Origin: Calothrix sp. NIES-4105
GTDB lineage: Bacteria > Cyanobacteriota > Cyanobacteriia > Cyanobacteriales > Nostocaceae
DNA length: 64,000 nt
Direction: 5' to 3'
Assembly: GCF_002368415.1 (NCBI RefSeq)
Contig: NZ_AP018290.1
Location: forward strand, 5,841,614 to 5,905,613
Shown here piece by piece: positions 26,183 to 35,076 of this stretch. The translations under genes and the position numbers were made by a program. The notes below the pieces were generated by a model, which saw only the letters and a list, made by a program, of their open reading frames with translations, had not been told where the DNA came from and made no database searches. Numbering within the stretch: position 1 is the stretch's first letter; every line of letters begins with the position of its first letter.

Positions 26183-26590
26183 TTACAGCATTTTGACAAA
26201 TTCAGGGAAGAAGGTTCTTAAGTTGCGACCGTTTGGGCTGCGGAACATTGACAGGTTGTAAAGGACTTTGTTGATTTCCGCTTTCTTAGGTGCAAATACA
26301 TCGTTTAGAAACCGTACCGTCCCGATTGCCATAAGTCCTTCAGCACTGGGACCAACCCAAAATCCACCTATTGGTTTGGTAAGGGGACGAAATTTTTTTG
26401 TTTCGTAGTCAAAAGCACGCCACTTATAAGATAGCGTCACAACATCCGGCGTTTCATCACCTTCGTTGCCTTGCCATCCCAAGAAATCAATTGAATCAGA
26501 CATCTGACCTTCAAACACAAAGTTTTCATCAAGGTAGTACTTGTACCAAAAGTGGTAACCTTGTACTTGGACTAAAATTTTAAAAGCCAT
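26183..26590 (-). CDS. Hypothetical aromatic-rich cytoplasmic protein
   Basis: About 135 residues from the ATG at 26588-26590 (MAFKILVQVQGYHFWYKYYL); a longer frame to 26620 adds ten residues (FFSASKQIQ) that look non-coding. The sequence is rich in Trp, Phe and Tyr, without signal peptide or transmembrane segment: SIDFLGWQGNEGDETPD, LSYKWRAFDYETKKFRPLT, GGFWVGPSAEG. It ends with a small basic stretch (RSPNGRNLRTFFPEF). I do not recognise the family. It is separated from both neighbours by more than 100 bases, so it is probably transcribed alone. Confidence 0.55.
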   Translation of the reverse strand: MAFKILVQVQGYHFWYKYYLDENFVFEGQMSDSIDFLGWQGNEGDETPDVVTLSYKWRAFDYETKKFRPLTKPIGGFWVGPSAEGLMAIGTVRFLNDVFAPKKAEINKVLYNLSMFRSPNGRNLRTFFPEFVKML

Positions 26591-26721
26591 TTGAATTTGT
26601 TTGGAAGCTGAAAAGAACAAAAAACTTTAACAATTAATTTTCCTATATAATTAATCGTTTTTGGTGCCAATTTAAAACGTATGTACTTTTTAGTTGTATT
26701 CAGAATTTGAAACAACAACTC

Positions 26722-27948
26722 CTATTTTTTTGTGCAACTGTGTAGTGCTTTACGACGCTCGGCGGGACGTGCCAATATTGTATAAGCGGCTCCTGAGCCG
26801 AGCGCAAATGCTGACATGACACCAGACATAGCCAGCGCACTGTGTCCATCATAGAGAAAAGCTACTAATCCACTCGCCAGTGAGCCGCTTAACATTTGCA
26901 GAAATCCGACTACGGCGCCTGCAACTCCGGCACTTTCTGGTACTGGCTGGATGGCGCCATGTATTGCATTTGGTGAAATTATTCCGCGACAAAAGGTATT
27001 TAGCACCAGCAACGGCATAAGTGTAGAAACTTGCGCTGCACTACTCATTGACACAACCACAAGTGCCACTGTGGAAACGACGGCAACAGTTAAGCTAATA
27101 CTTAGTAATCGTCTTGGTGGCACACCTTGATTAGAAAGGCGCCCATTCACGAATGAACCTACTGTTACCCCGAAGGCAGTTGATGCAAATAACCAACCGT
27201 AAACTGTGGTTGACACACCGAAAGCATTGAGCATCACTAGTGGTGAGCCGGCAATGTAGGCGAACATACACCCAAAGGTCAACGCATTGACAAGGGCATA
27301 GCCAAGGCAAATTGGATTACTGAGAATATGCCCGTAATTATTGATCAGCCGACGTGGTTTGATAGCATTTACATCACCCTGAGCATTTGACTCACTCAAT
27401 CCGATTGCAACAGCTAGCACGAGCAGTAATCCTCCTATTGCCAGTACACCATAAATTGCCCGCCAACCATAGATTGCCAAAACCCACCCACCAATTGTAG
27501 GTGCAATCATCGGCGCCACACTCATCACCATGTTGACGTAAGAAAGTTGCGCCCGTGAAGAGTGCCCATCAAATAAATCTCGGACAATTGCTAACGTTAC
27601 CACCATCCCAGCACCAGCACCAGCACCCTGAACTAGGCGCCAAGCAATCAAAGTACTAATCGATGGTGTCGTAGCACACATTGCACCAGCCAGCGCAAAG
27701 ATTCCACAGCCCGCGAGTAAAACTGGCTTACGTCCATAACGGTCAGAAAGTGGCCCAAAACCGAGTTGCGCGACCGCAAAACCAAGCATAAACAAACTAA
27801 GTGTTAGTCCCACGGCGCCAGGTGATGTCGAGAGCGTCGCACTAATTTTAGGGAATGCTGGTAACGCCATATCGATGGAAAAGGGCGGTAGTGCAGAAAG
27901 CGCCCCCAGCAGAATCGTAAAGCCTAGAGATTTGGGTTTAATTCGCAT
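26722..27948 (-). CDS. Bcr/CflA-type drug-efflux MFS transporter
   Basis: A 408-residue, 12-helix DHA1 transporter. Landmarks: SIDMALPAFPKI in helix 1, the MFS motif GPLSDRYGRKPVLL after helix 2, RLVQGAGAGAGMVV in helix 4, and APTIGGW motif C in helix 5. These match the Bcr/CflA subfamily (bicyclomycin/chloramphenicol-type export). It is the last gene of a three-gene unit with the TIM-barrel gene (22 bases upstream) and the heme-oxygenase-fold gene. That position suggests it exports the pathway product or an inhibitor. Inner membrane. Confidence 0.9.
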   Translation of the reverse strand: MRIKPKSLGFTILLGALSALPPFSIDMALPAFPKISATLSTSPGAVGLTLSLFMLGFAVAQLGFGPLSDRYGRKPVLLAGCGIFALAGAMCATTPSISTLIAWRLVQGAGAGAGMVVTLAIVRDLFDGHSSRAQLSYVNMVMSVAPMIAPTIGGWVLAIYGWRAIYGVLAIGGLLLVLAVAIGLSESNAQGDVNAIKPRRLINNYGHILSNPICLGYALVNALTFGCMFAYIAGSPLVMLNAFGVSTTVYGWLFASTAFGVTVGSFVNGRLSNQGVPPRRLLSISLTVAVVSTVALVVVSMSSAAQVSTLMPLLVLNTFCRGIISPNAIHGAIQPVPESAGVAGAVVGFLQMLSGSLASGLVAFLYDGHSALAMSGVMSAFALGSGAAYTILARPAERRKALHSCTKK

Positions 27949-27970
27949 TTTTTTCGCTTGAATTAGGGCT

Positions 27971-28879
27971 TTATCTTGACCTCTTACAGATGAGCGGTTG
28001 TAAAGTAGTTGCGCTCACGTGTTCGTAAATTTTACTAAATTCATTATGCACGCTCACCAGGTAAGCAATCGCTGCCTGCTTGCTATGATTAGGAATTAAA
28101 AAATCCTCAATAGCGTAGTCACCCGAATATCGGTTGCTAAGAAGCAAGCTTATAAGTTCAGGCCAATTCACCATACCGACACCAATAGGCGCCCATTCCC
28201 AAGACCAGCCTTTGTTACTAGAGAACCAAGATACATTTTTTACATGCACGTTAGCAATTTGGGAACTAATTAACTTCAGACCAAATTCCCAATCTTCTTT
28301 GCCTTCAACCATCATGTTAGCGGGGTCGAAAGTAATTGCAATGCAGTCGGGGTCAAGGTCATAGGTTAAGAGATAAGCGCTGCTGAAACTACTCATTACT
28401 GTTCCCCAGTGCAGTTCCAATAATATTTTGACACCTGCTTTGTAAGCTTTGCGTTCGAGAACGCGCAGTGTCTTCTTTAAAGTTTTCATCAACTCCACTG
28501 GTTCGCAGTCACTGATTTCAAACGAAGGAATGATTTCCTTGACATTAGCAATTTTGGCAATGTTCGCACCACAGCTTTTGGGCAGAACCAAGCGTGAAGA
28601 AGGGATATCCATTTTCTGGCAGCATTCAAGCAGTTGGTCTACAGATTTATCATCTTCCACAGGTATGTAGGTGTTTAATACTGGCACCGATAAACCTGCC
28701 TTAAGTAGTTGTTTTTTTATGAAAGTACCTGTAGTACTCAACTCCTGCAAACTTTTGTGGTAGTCGTCACTGACTCGAAGCTCGATTCCATGATAACCAG
28801 ATGTTAAGGCAATTTCTACTGCATCTGTAAACGAAAAGTTAGGTAAAGTTGAAGTACATAAATTCAAATTTAGAGACAT
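27971..28879 (-). CDS. Sugar phosphate isomerase/epimerase family TIM barrel
   Basis: A 302-residue AP_endonuc_2-type barrel. Metal-ligand positions expected for the family are visible: GYHGIELRV (strand 2), VKILLELHWG (Glu near 154), AITFDPANM (Asp, near 183) and IANVHVKNVSW (His, near 213), then GDYAIEDF near the end. It probably isomerises or epimerises a sugar-like or hydroxy-acid substrate with a divalent metal. It sits 21 bases from the heme-oxygenase-fold gene and 22 from the efflux gene, so all three are likely one operon for a small metabolite. No signal peptide. Confidence 0.85.
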   Translation of the reverse strand: MSLNLNLCTSTLPNFSFTDAVEIALTSGYHGIELRVSDDYHKSLQELSTTGTFIKKQLLKAGLSVPVLNTYIPVEDDKSVDQLLECCQKMDIPSSRLVLPKSCGANIAKIANVKEIIPSFEISDCEPVELMKTLKKTLRVLERKAYKAGVKILLELHWGTVMSSFSSAYLLTYDLDPDCIAITFDPANMMVEGKEDWEFGLKLISSQIANVHVKNVSWFSSNKGWSWEWAPIGVGMVNWPELISLLLSNRYSGDYAIEDFLIPNHSKQAAIAYLVSVHNEFSKIYEHVSATTLQPLICKRSR

Positions 28880-28900
28880 TAACTACCTCTCAATATTGTT

Positions 28901-29671
28901 TTAATTTACATAGCTTAAAGCTTTTCGCTCATGCAATTCGGTCATATCCTTTTTGAAATGGCACATGAGTTGCTCCGTCGGACGATTCAGGTTTTGCCTT
29001 GCATATGCTAGTAATTCAAATGTCCATTCTGTAAACCAAGCAAATACCAAATTGACTTTTTCAATAGCCTCGGCATGTGTTTTCTCATCTATTTCTATCT
29101 TTGCTATCATGGCATGGTCGTTTGTCATAGCATGACCAGATTCTTTACTAAAATGGAATTCGCCACAGTAGCGTAATTCCATACCCGTTTCTTCTTCAAT
29201 TTGTACTGCTAGATTTCCAATTAGTTCAAACAATACGTTGCCTGTTTCTTCAATGGCTTCGATAATAGCTAGACGCACGATACTCGATGAACTATAAATT
29301 AAATGAGCCAGTTTGTGTGATAACAAACGATTTACTGCCGTGCTATCGCTGTAGAAAAACTGTAAATACTCAGTGGGTGAGATTTTTTCGTGATCAAAGC
29401 CCAATTTAATAAAGTCTTCCAAATACCACGGCCAGTGATGATCGTCCTCATAGGAGTGTTCGTTCACCATAGCCTGATACGGGTCTAAAGTTGGCTCAGT
29501 ACGCATGACGTAGCGATTTAAATCACCAAAGCTCATGATAAAAGGAGCCATACAGGGGTAAAATTCTAGGCGCTGACGAGGTGATAAAGTCTCATCCCGT
29601 AAAAAATCAAAAAATGGCAGGCGCCTATACTCTTTCTTGAGGTTTAAAATGTGACGTAACGTAGCCTTCAT
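28901..29671 (-). CDS. Heme-oxygenase-fold (TenA/diiron-oxidase-like) enzyme
   Basis: About 256 residues, almost entirely helical. I start at MKATLRHILNLKKEY (ATG 29671), which has AAAGGA just upstream; the alternative ATG at 29695 has none. Helical segments carry candidate metal ligands: NEHSYEDDHHWPWYLEDF near 85-102 (E, H, D, H), IIEAIEETGNVLFE, and HAMTNDHAMIAKIE near the C-terminus. This arrangement recalls heme-oxygenase-like diiron oxidases, a guess from spacing rather than a confirmed match. As first gene of an operon with a TIM-barrel isomerase and an efflux pump, it may perform an oxidative step in a small specialised pathway. Confidence 0.6.
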   Translation of the reverse strand: MKATLRHILNLKKEYRRLPFFDFLRDETLSPRQRLEFYPCMAPFIMSFGDLNRYVMRTEPTLDPYQAMVNEHSYEDDHHWPWYLEDFIKLGFDHEKISPTEYLQFFYSDSTAVNRLLSHKLAHLIYSSSSIVRLAIIEAIEETGNVLFELIGNLAVQIEEETGMELRYCGEFHFSKESGHAMTNDHAMIAKIEIDEKTHAEAIEKVNLVFAWFTEWTFELLAYARQNLNRPTEQLMCHFKKDMTELHERKALSYVN

Positions 29672-29760
29672 GTTTCCTTTCCAAAAGATACTCATCTAAA
29701 CGTTTACATGTTTGGCAATTCTTATTTATGCAGCAGTTGCTTTTTCAACTCGTCTTTGGT

Positions 29761-30477
29761 TTAGCCGATTCTGATAAATCCGGCGACATCCGCCATATTT
29801 TGCGTAAAGTTACCACTGATATTCTCATCACTATGATTACCCTCAGACGTTTGAATTTTAGAACTCCCAGGTGTATATCCCCTAACAATGCCAATGTGAT
29901 CGAGTTGTGAATTGTTTCTTTGCCAGTTAAAAACAAGGATGTCTCCACGCTTAGGAGTGATACTTCCTTTTGAATACCAGTACCCGTTATTCTTAGCCCA
30001 AAACTTCCAGGATTCAACTAGAGCCATTGTTGCCCAGAATCCTGAAGGAATAACTGGAATATCAATACCTACATTGCGGCAACAATAAGTAACAAATGCA
30101 GCACACCAGTTATAAAATACTGGTTCAGCACCGATGTGACCTAAGTCAAACATAGGTTTGCGGAAGGGTTTGAGATACTTTTCAGCTTCACTATTTTCAC
30201 CATTCCATACCAACTTCCTAGCTGCTTCTTGTTCTGCAAAATCGGCAAGTCTAGCCAAAATATCTGACGGTATAGTTTGATTAAATTTGCCACCGAGAGC
30301 AGTCCAAGTTTGTGGACCAACCTCTACACCGCTTTGTTTGAATTTATTAATTATTTCTTTTGAACATTGGTGGCTCCAAAACATTGGTTTACTTTTACCA
30401 TCAAAAACTTTTAGGTAGACCCGTTTAACCTGACATTTAGATAAACTTTCAAGGTAGTTATTTTTGAGTTCTGACAA
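29761..30477 (-). CDS. CHAP-type amidase, apparently truncated and internally deleted
   Basis: An open frame of 238 codons from a TTG; coding-like sequence (KVGAWIWN) continues only eight codons upstream to a TAA, so the 5' end is probably lost. Residues about 1-45 (VKRVYLKVFDGKSKPMFWSH) resemble the start of a glycoside-hydrolase-like barrel. They switch abruptly to VGPQTWTALGG, which looks like the end of a PG_binding_1 unit, and then a CHAP domain with NWCAAFVTYCCRN (nucleophile Cys) and SQLDHIGIVRG (His). CHAP domains cleave peptidoglycan cross-links. An internal deletion joining two parts of a larger hydrolase explains the order. Whether it is expressed is uncertain. Confidence 0.65.
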   Translation of the reverse strand: MSELKNNYLESLSKCQVKRVYLKVFDGKSKPMFWSHQCSKEIINKFKQSGVEVGPQTWTALGGKFNQTIPSDILARLADFAEQEAARKLVWNGENSEAEKYLKPFRKPMFDLGHIGAEPVFYNWCAAFVTYCCRNVGIDIPVIPSGFWATMALVESWKFWAKNNGYWYSKGSITPKRGDILVFNWQRNNSQLDHIGIVRGYTPGSSKIQTSEGNHSDENISGNFTQNMADVAGFIRIG

Positions 30478-30536
30478 ATTCCAAATCCAGGCGCCGACTT
30501 TTTAGTAAATATGTTCGCGCCATCAAGGGCTGGATT

Positions 30537-30670
30537 CAATACTGCTCAGTTAAGGATTTTTTATTGCAATTTCGGGCGTGTAGAGACGCGAAATTTACCT
30601 GCGGTACACTCCGTGAACGCGTCTTTACAAGGTTTGTGATTTATCAGATTTTCTTAACCGAGCAGTATTG
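30537..30670. mobile_element. MITE-like element, 134 bp
   Basis: The ends are an 18-bp imperfect terminal inverted repeat: CAATACTGCTCAGTTAAG at 30537-30554 and CTTAACCGAGCAGTATTG at 30653-30670 (one mismatch). An internal pair GTAGAGACGCG / CGCGTCTTTAC is also inverted. There is no coding capacity. The same outer palindrome occurs alone at 58194-58229. A non-autonomous transposon or mobile hairpin fits best; no matching transposase is in the window. Confidence 0.65.
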
Positions 30671-30765
30671 AGTACACTGGCACTGTCTGCCATGTGGGTA
30701 TTTGATTAACTTGGATTAGTTCTTTACTTCTTGAATACTTAAAAACCCTTTTGCTACCCAACTCC

Positions 30766-31512
30766 TCAACCAGTCTGGATACGTACCCCTGTTACAAACC
30801 AGGCAGAATTGGTGAATATGTTACAGCTAACATCATTAAGCAATGCCCATGCCTGCTGCTCTGTACCAATGTATACATAGACTCCAATTCCTGCCAAAAG
30901 CGAAATATTAGTGTATTTGACAATGGTGCGCTTTTGTCCGGCAGGGACAAGATAGACTACACCAGGGGAAGATTCACCATCACCCGATCCTTGCAATCCA
31001 AATACAAAAGTTTCATCGCGTACTTCTGCTCCTAAATCGGGGTCTTCCCAGTTATAGAGTATGCCAACTGATAAAACTTCACGGGTATAGGCACTGTAAT
31101 TCGACCAACCAAATTCATCCCATGTTTGAATGCAGTGTTCGCACCACGAGCATTCGATGTCAATCTCGATGCGAAGAATGCCGTTTTGGGAAGGAGTGTA
31201 GCCAAGAAGAAAACCATTGCCGCGTGTCATTTGGATCATATCTATGTCTGATGCACTCAGATTTTGTCCCCAAACGCAACTACCTGTGCGTCCGATATCT
31301 CCGAAAAGGTAACTTTCATGGCGTTTTATCTTTCCATCACCTGTGGCAAAGTCATAGCTATCGAAAACATTGCGCTGCCACCAACCGTAAGGAGGACGGT
31401 AGGTTGTGGGCAGACTTAATTGGTTAGAGGATATATCTTTGGTTTGGGATGTGTTGGAGGATGAATCTTCCCGCGCGATTATCGAGTTAAATTTTTGCTT
31501 GGTATCTATGTT
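30766..31512 (-). pseudogene. 5'-truncated hypothetical protein
   Basis: The frame stays open to 31830, but everything before about 31515 is the antisense of WD40 repeats. The genuine part, about 248 codons, reads from DTKQKFNSIIAREDSSSNTS through YRPPYGWWQRNVFDSYDFAT, GYTPSQNGILRIEIDIECSW and VVYLVPAGQKRTIVKYTN to WFVTGVRIQTG. It has no start codon at its 5' border. The content is beta-rich with scattered Cys and Trp and no recognised domain. It looks like the C-terminal part of a longer protein cut by a rearrangement that placed WD40 sequence head-to-head with it. Confidence 0.6.
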
Positions 31513-32527
31513 TATTGCCACGGCAGGAGACGATAGTACACTTCGGCTTTGGGATTTGTCAGGAAAGGAATTTAAAAAATTCAAAGGACATCGGCGCCAA
31601 GTCAATAATGTTACTTTCAGTCCTGATGGTAAACTGATTGCTACAGCGGGCGATGATGAGACAGCGAAGTTGTGGAACCTGTCCGGGCAACTGTTAACGA
31701 AATTACAGGGACATCTCGGTAAAGTTTGGAGTGTTGCTTTTAGTCCATCAGGACAGATGGTTGCGACAGGAGGAACTGACGGCAAACTTAGGCTATGGAA
31801 CCTTTCTGGGCAGCAAGTAACCGAATTCAAGGCTCATAGAGGATGGGTTTCCAGCATCAGTTTTAGCTCAGATGGCAAACTGATTGCCACAGGCGGAGAT
31901 GATAAAACGGCTAGGTTGTGGAACCTTCAAAGACAGCAAATAACTGAATTCAAGCCCCGTAAAAGCTGGATTTATAGCGTTAGTTTAAGCCCAGATAGCA
32001 AGCTACTTGCTACGGCAGAGGCAGGTGGCACAGCTCAACTATGGGATTTATCTGGAAAGTTGTTAAAAAAGTATGAGCTAGATCAAGGCAAAATTTATAG
32101 CCTTAGTTTTAGCCCAGATAGCAAGTTACTAGCAACTGCTGGCGCCGATGGTACAACCCGACTGTGGAATCTTTCTGGAAAGCAAGTTGTTTCGTTACGT
32201 AAGCAAAGTGGTAGAGTTAAAAGTGTTAGTTTTAGCCCGGATGGCAAACTAATTGCTACAGCCGGCGATGATGGTACAGCCAGAGTGTGGAACTTGTCAG
32301 GACAGCAGGTTGCGGAATTTAAGGGAAACCAAAAGCTCAATAGTGTTAGCTTTAGCCCAGACGGCAAACTAATTGCTACAGCAGGAACTGATGGTACGGT
32401 AAAACTGTGGCATCTTGAAAGCTTAGACGAACTGTTAACGCGGGGCTGCTTGTGGCTAAAAGATTATTTTATCAGCAATCCCGACGAACTTAAACAACTA
32501 GAGGTTTGTCAAAAAACTTTAAAATGA
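31508..32527 (+). CDS. WD40-repeat protein, 5'-truncated remnant of a larger gene
   Basis: From ATG 31508, about 339 residues forming eight WD40 blades (typical unit VNNVTFSPDGKLIATAGDD...LWNLSG) and a tail RGCLWLKDYFISNPDELKQL. The tail closely parallels the end of the AAA_35-WD40 protein at 53021-56560 (LGCKWLQNYFVSHPQELKSL), so this is probably the C-terminal part of such a STAND protein whose ATPase half is gone. An open frame continues upstream to 31406 but that part is antisense to the neighbouring gene. It may still express a soluble propeller, or be a pseudogene; no ribosome site is convincing. Confidence 0.65.
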   Translation: MFIATAGDDSTLRLWDLSGKEFKKFKGHRRQVNNVTFSPDGKLIATAGDDETAKLWNLSGQLLTKLQGHLGKVWSVAFSPSGQMVATGGTDGKLRLWNLSGQQVTEFKAHRGWVSSISFSSDGKLIATGGDDKTARLWNLQRQQITEFKPRKSWIYSVSLSPDSKLLATAEAGGTAQLWDLSGKLLKKYELDQGKIYSLSFSPDSKLLATAGADGTTRLWNLSGKQVVSLRKQSGRVKSVSFSPDGKLIATAGDDGTARVWNLSGQQVAEFKGNQKLNSVSFSPDGKLIATAGTDGTVKLWHLESLDELLTRGCLWLKDYFISNPDELKQLEVCQKTLK

Positions 32528-32534
32528 AACTACC

Positions 32535-33527
32535 CTACCAACATTCCTTGCGTATCGCGCCGCTGGCAACCACTTCAAATGCACTGCCAGGAACTTGCTT
32601 TAATTGTTTCAAATCGTTGTCATTCCATCTTCGGTCAGCGGCGCCCATAATTTTCCAGCTAGTCCCATTCTCAGCAACAATCAAACCATACTTCTTAAGT
32701 GCATTTAATATTACTCGTGCGTGACCTGTGTATTTAGAGGTATCAAAATTAGCCTTTAATCGCAAACGCAGTCCCATCGGCGGCAGATTGGGATTATTGA
32801 ATTTGCTAGCGAAATGAGTGGCAGGGTGAATGAATGCTCGCTGCGTTTGGCTCACACTAAAGCGCAGAGCGTGCTGAATTTTACCTGACGCTACTTCATC
32901 ATAACGCACTAGTCCTGGTAGTATTGGCAGACCAGCTCCATCTGCCGAAGTCCAACAATCCGGACGTATAGCATTGGATTTCAGATCGAAAATAGCACCT
33001 GCCTCAGCACTCCAGCCCACATCGTCAGTGTATTGTGGATTATACAGCTCGTATAACATACAGTCATCCTTTTCCAAAATTACGAGTTGGCTATCCTCAT
33101 TACCCTGGATTTGTAGGTTGGGTGGAATGGGGTATGAGTCTGAATCGCTCTCATCAACATATTTAAACTGAACAGGTACTTTCGGTTGAGTGCTGTCCAC
33201 AATTATGTAAGTAATGTCATATTTAGCTTTGAAACCAAAGTTGGGTTTGAGAAATTTTCCTCCCCTGTTAATACTGGCAATATATTTGTCGGTATTAACA
33301 TCTACAGGTACTTGAGAAATATCTTGATTCCAAGGGTTATTTGCAGGAAATACCTGACAGCCAGCAATTATTGGACTAGAGTTCGTCGATTTAACAGCAG
33401 AATTTTCAAGCGTTTTGGTTGGACTAGGGGGTACAGTCCGCTGTCCAAGTGAAGTAGGAGTTGACTTACAAGAGACAATTGCAACCAAAACAAACACCAA
33501 AATGAATTTTCTAAGCAATGGAAACAT
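32535..33527 (-). CDS. Conserved lipoprotein of unknown function
   Basis: About 330 residues; start at ATG 33527. The N-terminus is a lipoprotein signal (FILVFVLVAIVSC, lipobox Cys at about 20), followed by a Ser/Thr/Pro linker. The mature domain has recurrent motifs of a bacterial secreted family: FPANNPWNQDIS, KVPVQFKYVDESDSDSYPIP, CMLYELYNPQ, AIFDLKSNAIRPDCWTSAD and AGLPILPGLVRYDEVASG. It ends with WKIMGAADRRWNDNDL. I know this family from soil bacteria as uncharacterised. The protein is membrane-anchored and faces the periplasm. It converges on the WD40 remnant with only seven bases between the two stops. Confidence 0.75.
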   Translation of the reverse strand: MFPLLRKFILVFVLVAIVSCKSTPTSLGQRTVPPSPTKTLENSAVKSTNSSPIIAGCQVFPANNPWNQDISQVPVDVNTDKYIASINRGGKFLKPNFGFKAKYDITYIIVDSTQPKVPVQFKYVDESDSDSYPIPPNLQIQGNEDSQLVILEKDDCMLYELYNPQYTDDVGWSAEAGAIFDLKSNAIRPDCWTSADGAGLPILPGLVRYDEVASGKIQHALRFSVSQTQRAFIHPATHFASKFNNPNLPPMGLRLRLKANFDTSKYTGHARVILNALKKYGLIVAENGTSWKIMGAADRRWNDNDLKQLKQVPGSAFEVVASGAIRKECW

Positions 33528-33960
33528 CAATGGTTAGGTTTAGAACAATTTTGCCTTTTGCTAATTCTTATTACATTTCCTATTTTCACAGAAAAACTCT
33601 TATTAGTCTCCGGATAAAATACGGGAACTATTTTCAACTTTCCCACTCGGGCAGGGAATTTAATCCCAATTTTGTGTAATTAATTTTGTCTGACTACTTA
33701 GTTTTATGTAAATAGTTTGTATTTATCTTACTTAGGAACAGTATGTTTGGCAATGAAGTTACGTGACTTCACTTAAGTTTTACAATAATTTGATTTTAAG
33801 GCTACTAATGTTTACAGAACACTAACAGATGTTCACACAACAATTTTGTGTCTACATGCAAATTAATAATATTTTTGCACTATTTAGAATATCTGATTAT
33901 TAACTTTATAGGCGCCACAAGTACCTGTTGCCCAAAAAAGTTAAGCGCGGATTTCTTCTC

Positions 33961-33993
33961 TTCCTTTGTGCCCTTTGCGTCCTTTGTAGTTCG
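33961..33993 (+). repeat. Dispersed repeat copy
   Basis: TTCCTTTGTGCCC-TTTGCGTCC-TTTGTAGTTCGTT, a slightly diverged copy of the family at 7441 and 10757. Confidence 0.65.
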
Positions 33994-34063
33994 TTATATA
34001 AATCTTGGTAAATGCTGTTCATAATGTTAGTACGCGAACAAGCACTTTTTGTCCAAAGTCCAA

Positions 34064-34198
34064 AAAACTGTACTAAGTGGTAGCTATGATAATACGATGA
34101 AATTGTGGGACATGACTAGCGGAAAATTGCTTCATACGTTTTGTAGTTAATAAAGGGGACGGGGTACCCTGCTTCCCCAAATATTGTAGAGCGGTTAT
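34064..34198 (+). repeat. Direct repeat, left copy (WD40 3' end plus flank)
   Basis: About 130 bases nearly identical to 36307-36437: it encodes VLSGSYDNTMKLWDMTSGKL followed by a stop, then the same non-coding flank (GGGGACGGGGTACCCTGCTT versus GGGGACGGGATACCCTGCTT) to GTAGAGCGGTTA. The two copies flank the 2.1-kb segment carrying the zincin gene, ABC-3C relic and hicBA. Confidence 0.8.
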
Positions 34199-34248
34199 TT
34201 GATTCAAGTTACTCGTTAATATTTAGCATTCAGGGGGCTTTTTCCAAA

Positions 34249-35070
34249 ATGAACAGACCCGGTTGGAATTCTCAACGCAGGAATAGAAACATCGGTACTG
34301 CAAAGTCTGGGTATGGTCAAAATAATCGTATGTGCATCCCCGAACGTTGGGCAGATGGGCATTTGTTTTACGAGAGGCTAGACAACCTTGTTGCATTTAG
34401 CCGCATCGTTGGCGATCACAAAATTACAATGTTAGTTGAGCCAGTTCAAGCAGGTTTCCTACACGCTTGTACACCTGATGACATTGTAAAGGTTTTGAGT
34501 TTACTTCCCTCGCAACACGTAGCATCGATTGATTTAATTGTGCTTCGTCAACCAAAACGCAAACAGCGTTTATTGAGACCAGTTTGGGGACGGTTGCAAT
34601 ACTGGTCAGAAATTAATCAATATACTGGAGTCGCAATTCATCTAGAGGCACAATTAATCAATGGGGTACAACGTTGGCATCGGTCTTTAACTCCAGACGA
34701 TGCCCAAGAGTTAGAACGTCTTGGACAAGACGGGCATCAAATTATACCCGAACGTCGTTATTATCAACTTTACACGAGCTTAGAGTCCATTCGTAACACG
34801 CAGCTATATCGCACCCTGCCTCACGAAGTAGGACATCATGTTGATTATTTTGAAAGTGTTGAAAAACATGCTACCGAGGATGCAGATGAACGCGAGCAAT
34901 TGATTGATTTGTATTGGAGCAAACCCGAAAAAGATAAAGAAGCATTTGCCCATCGTTACGCAACCGAATTTTGCGAACGCGAGAAAAAGGCAGGACACAT
35001 CCCATTTGAGCGTATACTTAACGAAGATACATTAGTAGCAGAAGGTTTAGAAATATCGTGGTTTAGGTAA
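34249..35070 (+). CDS. Zincin-like hypothetical protein (HEXXH motif)
   Basis: A 273-residue protein with no signal peptide. The motif LPHEVGHHVDYFE near 195-207 contains HEVGH, the HExxH signature of zinc metallopeptidases, and further acidic residues follow (EKHATEDADEREQLIDLYW). The N-terminal half is mixed alpha/beta (VASIDLIVLRQPKRKQRL, VWGRLQYWSEINQYTGVAIH). The C-terminus KEAFAHRYATEFCEREKK could supply the third zinc ligand. I cannot name a family. It lies between the two direct WD40 repeats, next to the lipoprotein and ABC-3C relics, so it may be cargo of the same segment. The G-rich stretch GGGGG before the ATG is a weak ribosome site. Confidence 0.6.
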   Translation: MNRPGWNSQRRNRNIGTAKSGYGQNNRMCIPERWADGHLFYERLDNLVAFSRIVGDHKITMLVEPVQAGFLHACTPDDIVKVLSLLPSQHVASIDLIVLRQPKRKQRLLRPVWGRLQYWSEINQYTGVAIHLEAQLINGVQRWHRSLTPDDAQELERLGQDGHQIIPERRYYQLYTSLESIRNTQLYRTLPHEVGHHVDYFESVEKHATEDADEREQLIDLYWSKPEKDKEAFAHRYATEFCEREKKAGHIPFERILNEDTLVAEGLEISWFR

Positions 35071-35076
35071 ATCGTA

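Larger units (their letters stand above)
33528..34248. other. 721-bp intergenic stretch with repeat copies
   Basis: AT-rich and without a gene. It holds a dispersed-repeat copy at 33961-33993 and a truncated WD40 3' end with its flank at 34064-34198, described separately. The remainder shows nothing I can name. Confidence 0.6.

Noticed and set aside
31406-31507. N-terminal extension of the WD40 reading frame
   Set aside because: Antisense of the coding-like part of the opposite gene; WD40 similarity starts only at about 31508.
31515-31830. Long N-terminal extension of the minus-strand 30766 reading frame
   Set aside because: It is the exact antisense of WD40 blades on the plus strand; its Cys/Pro/Ser-rich translation is an artefact of the repeat.
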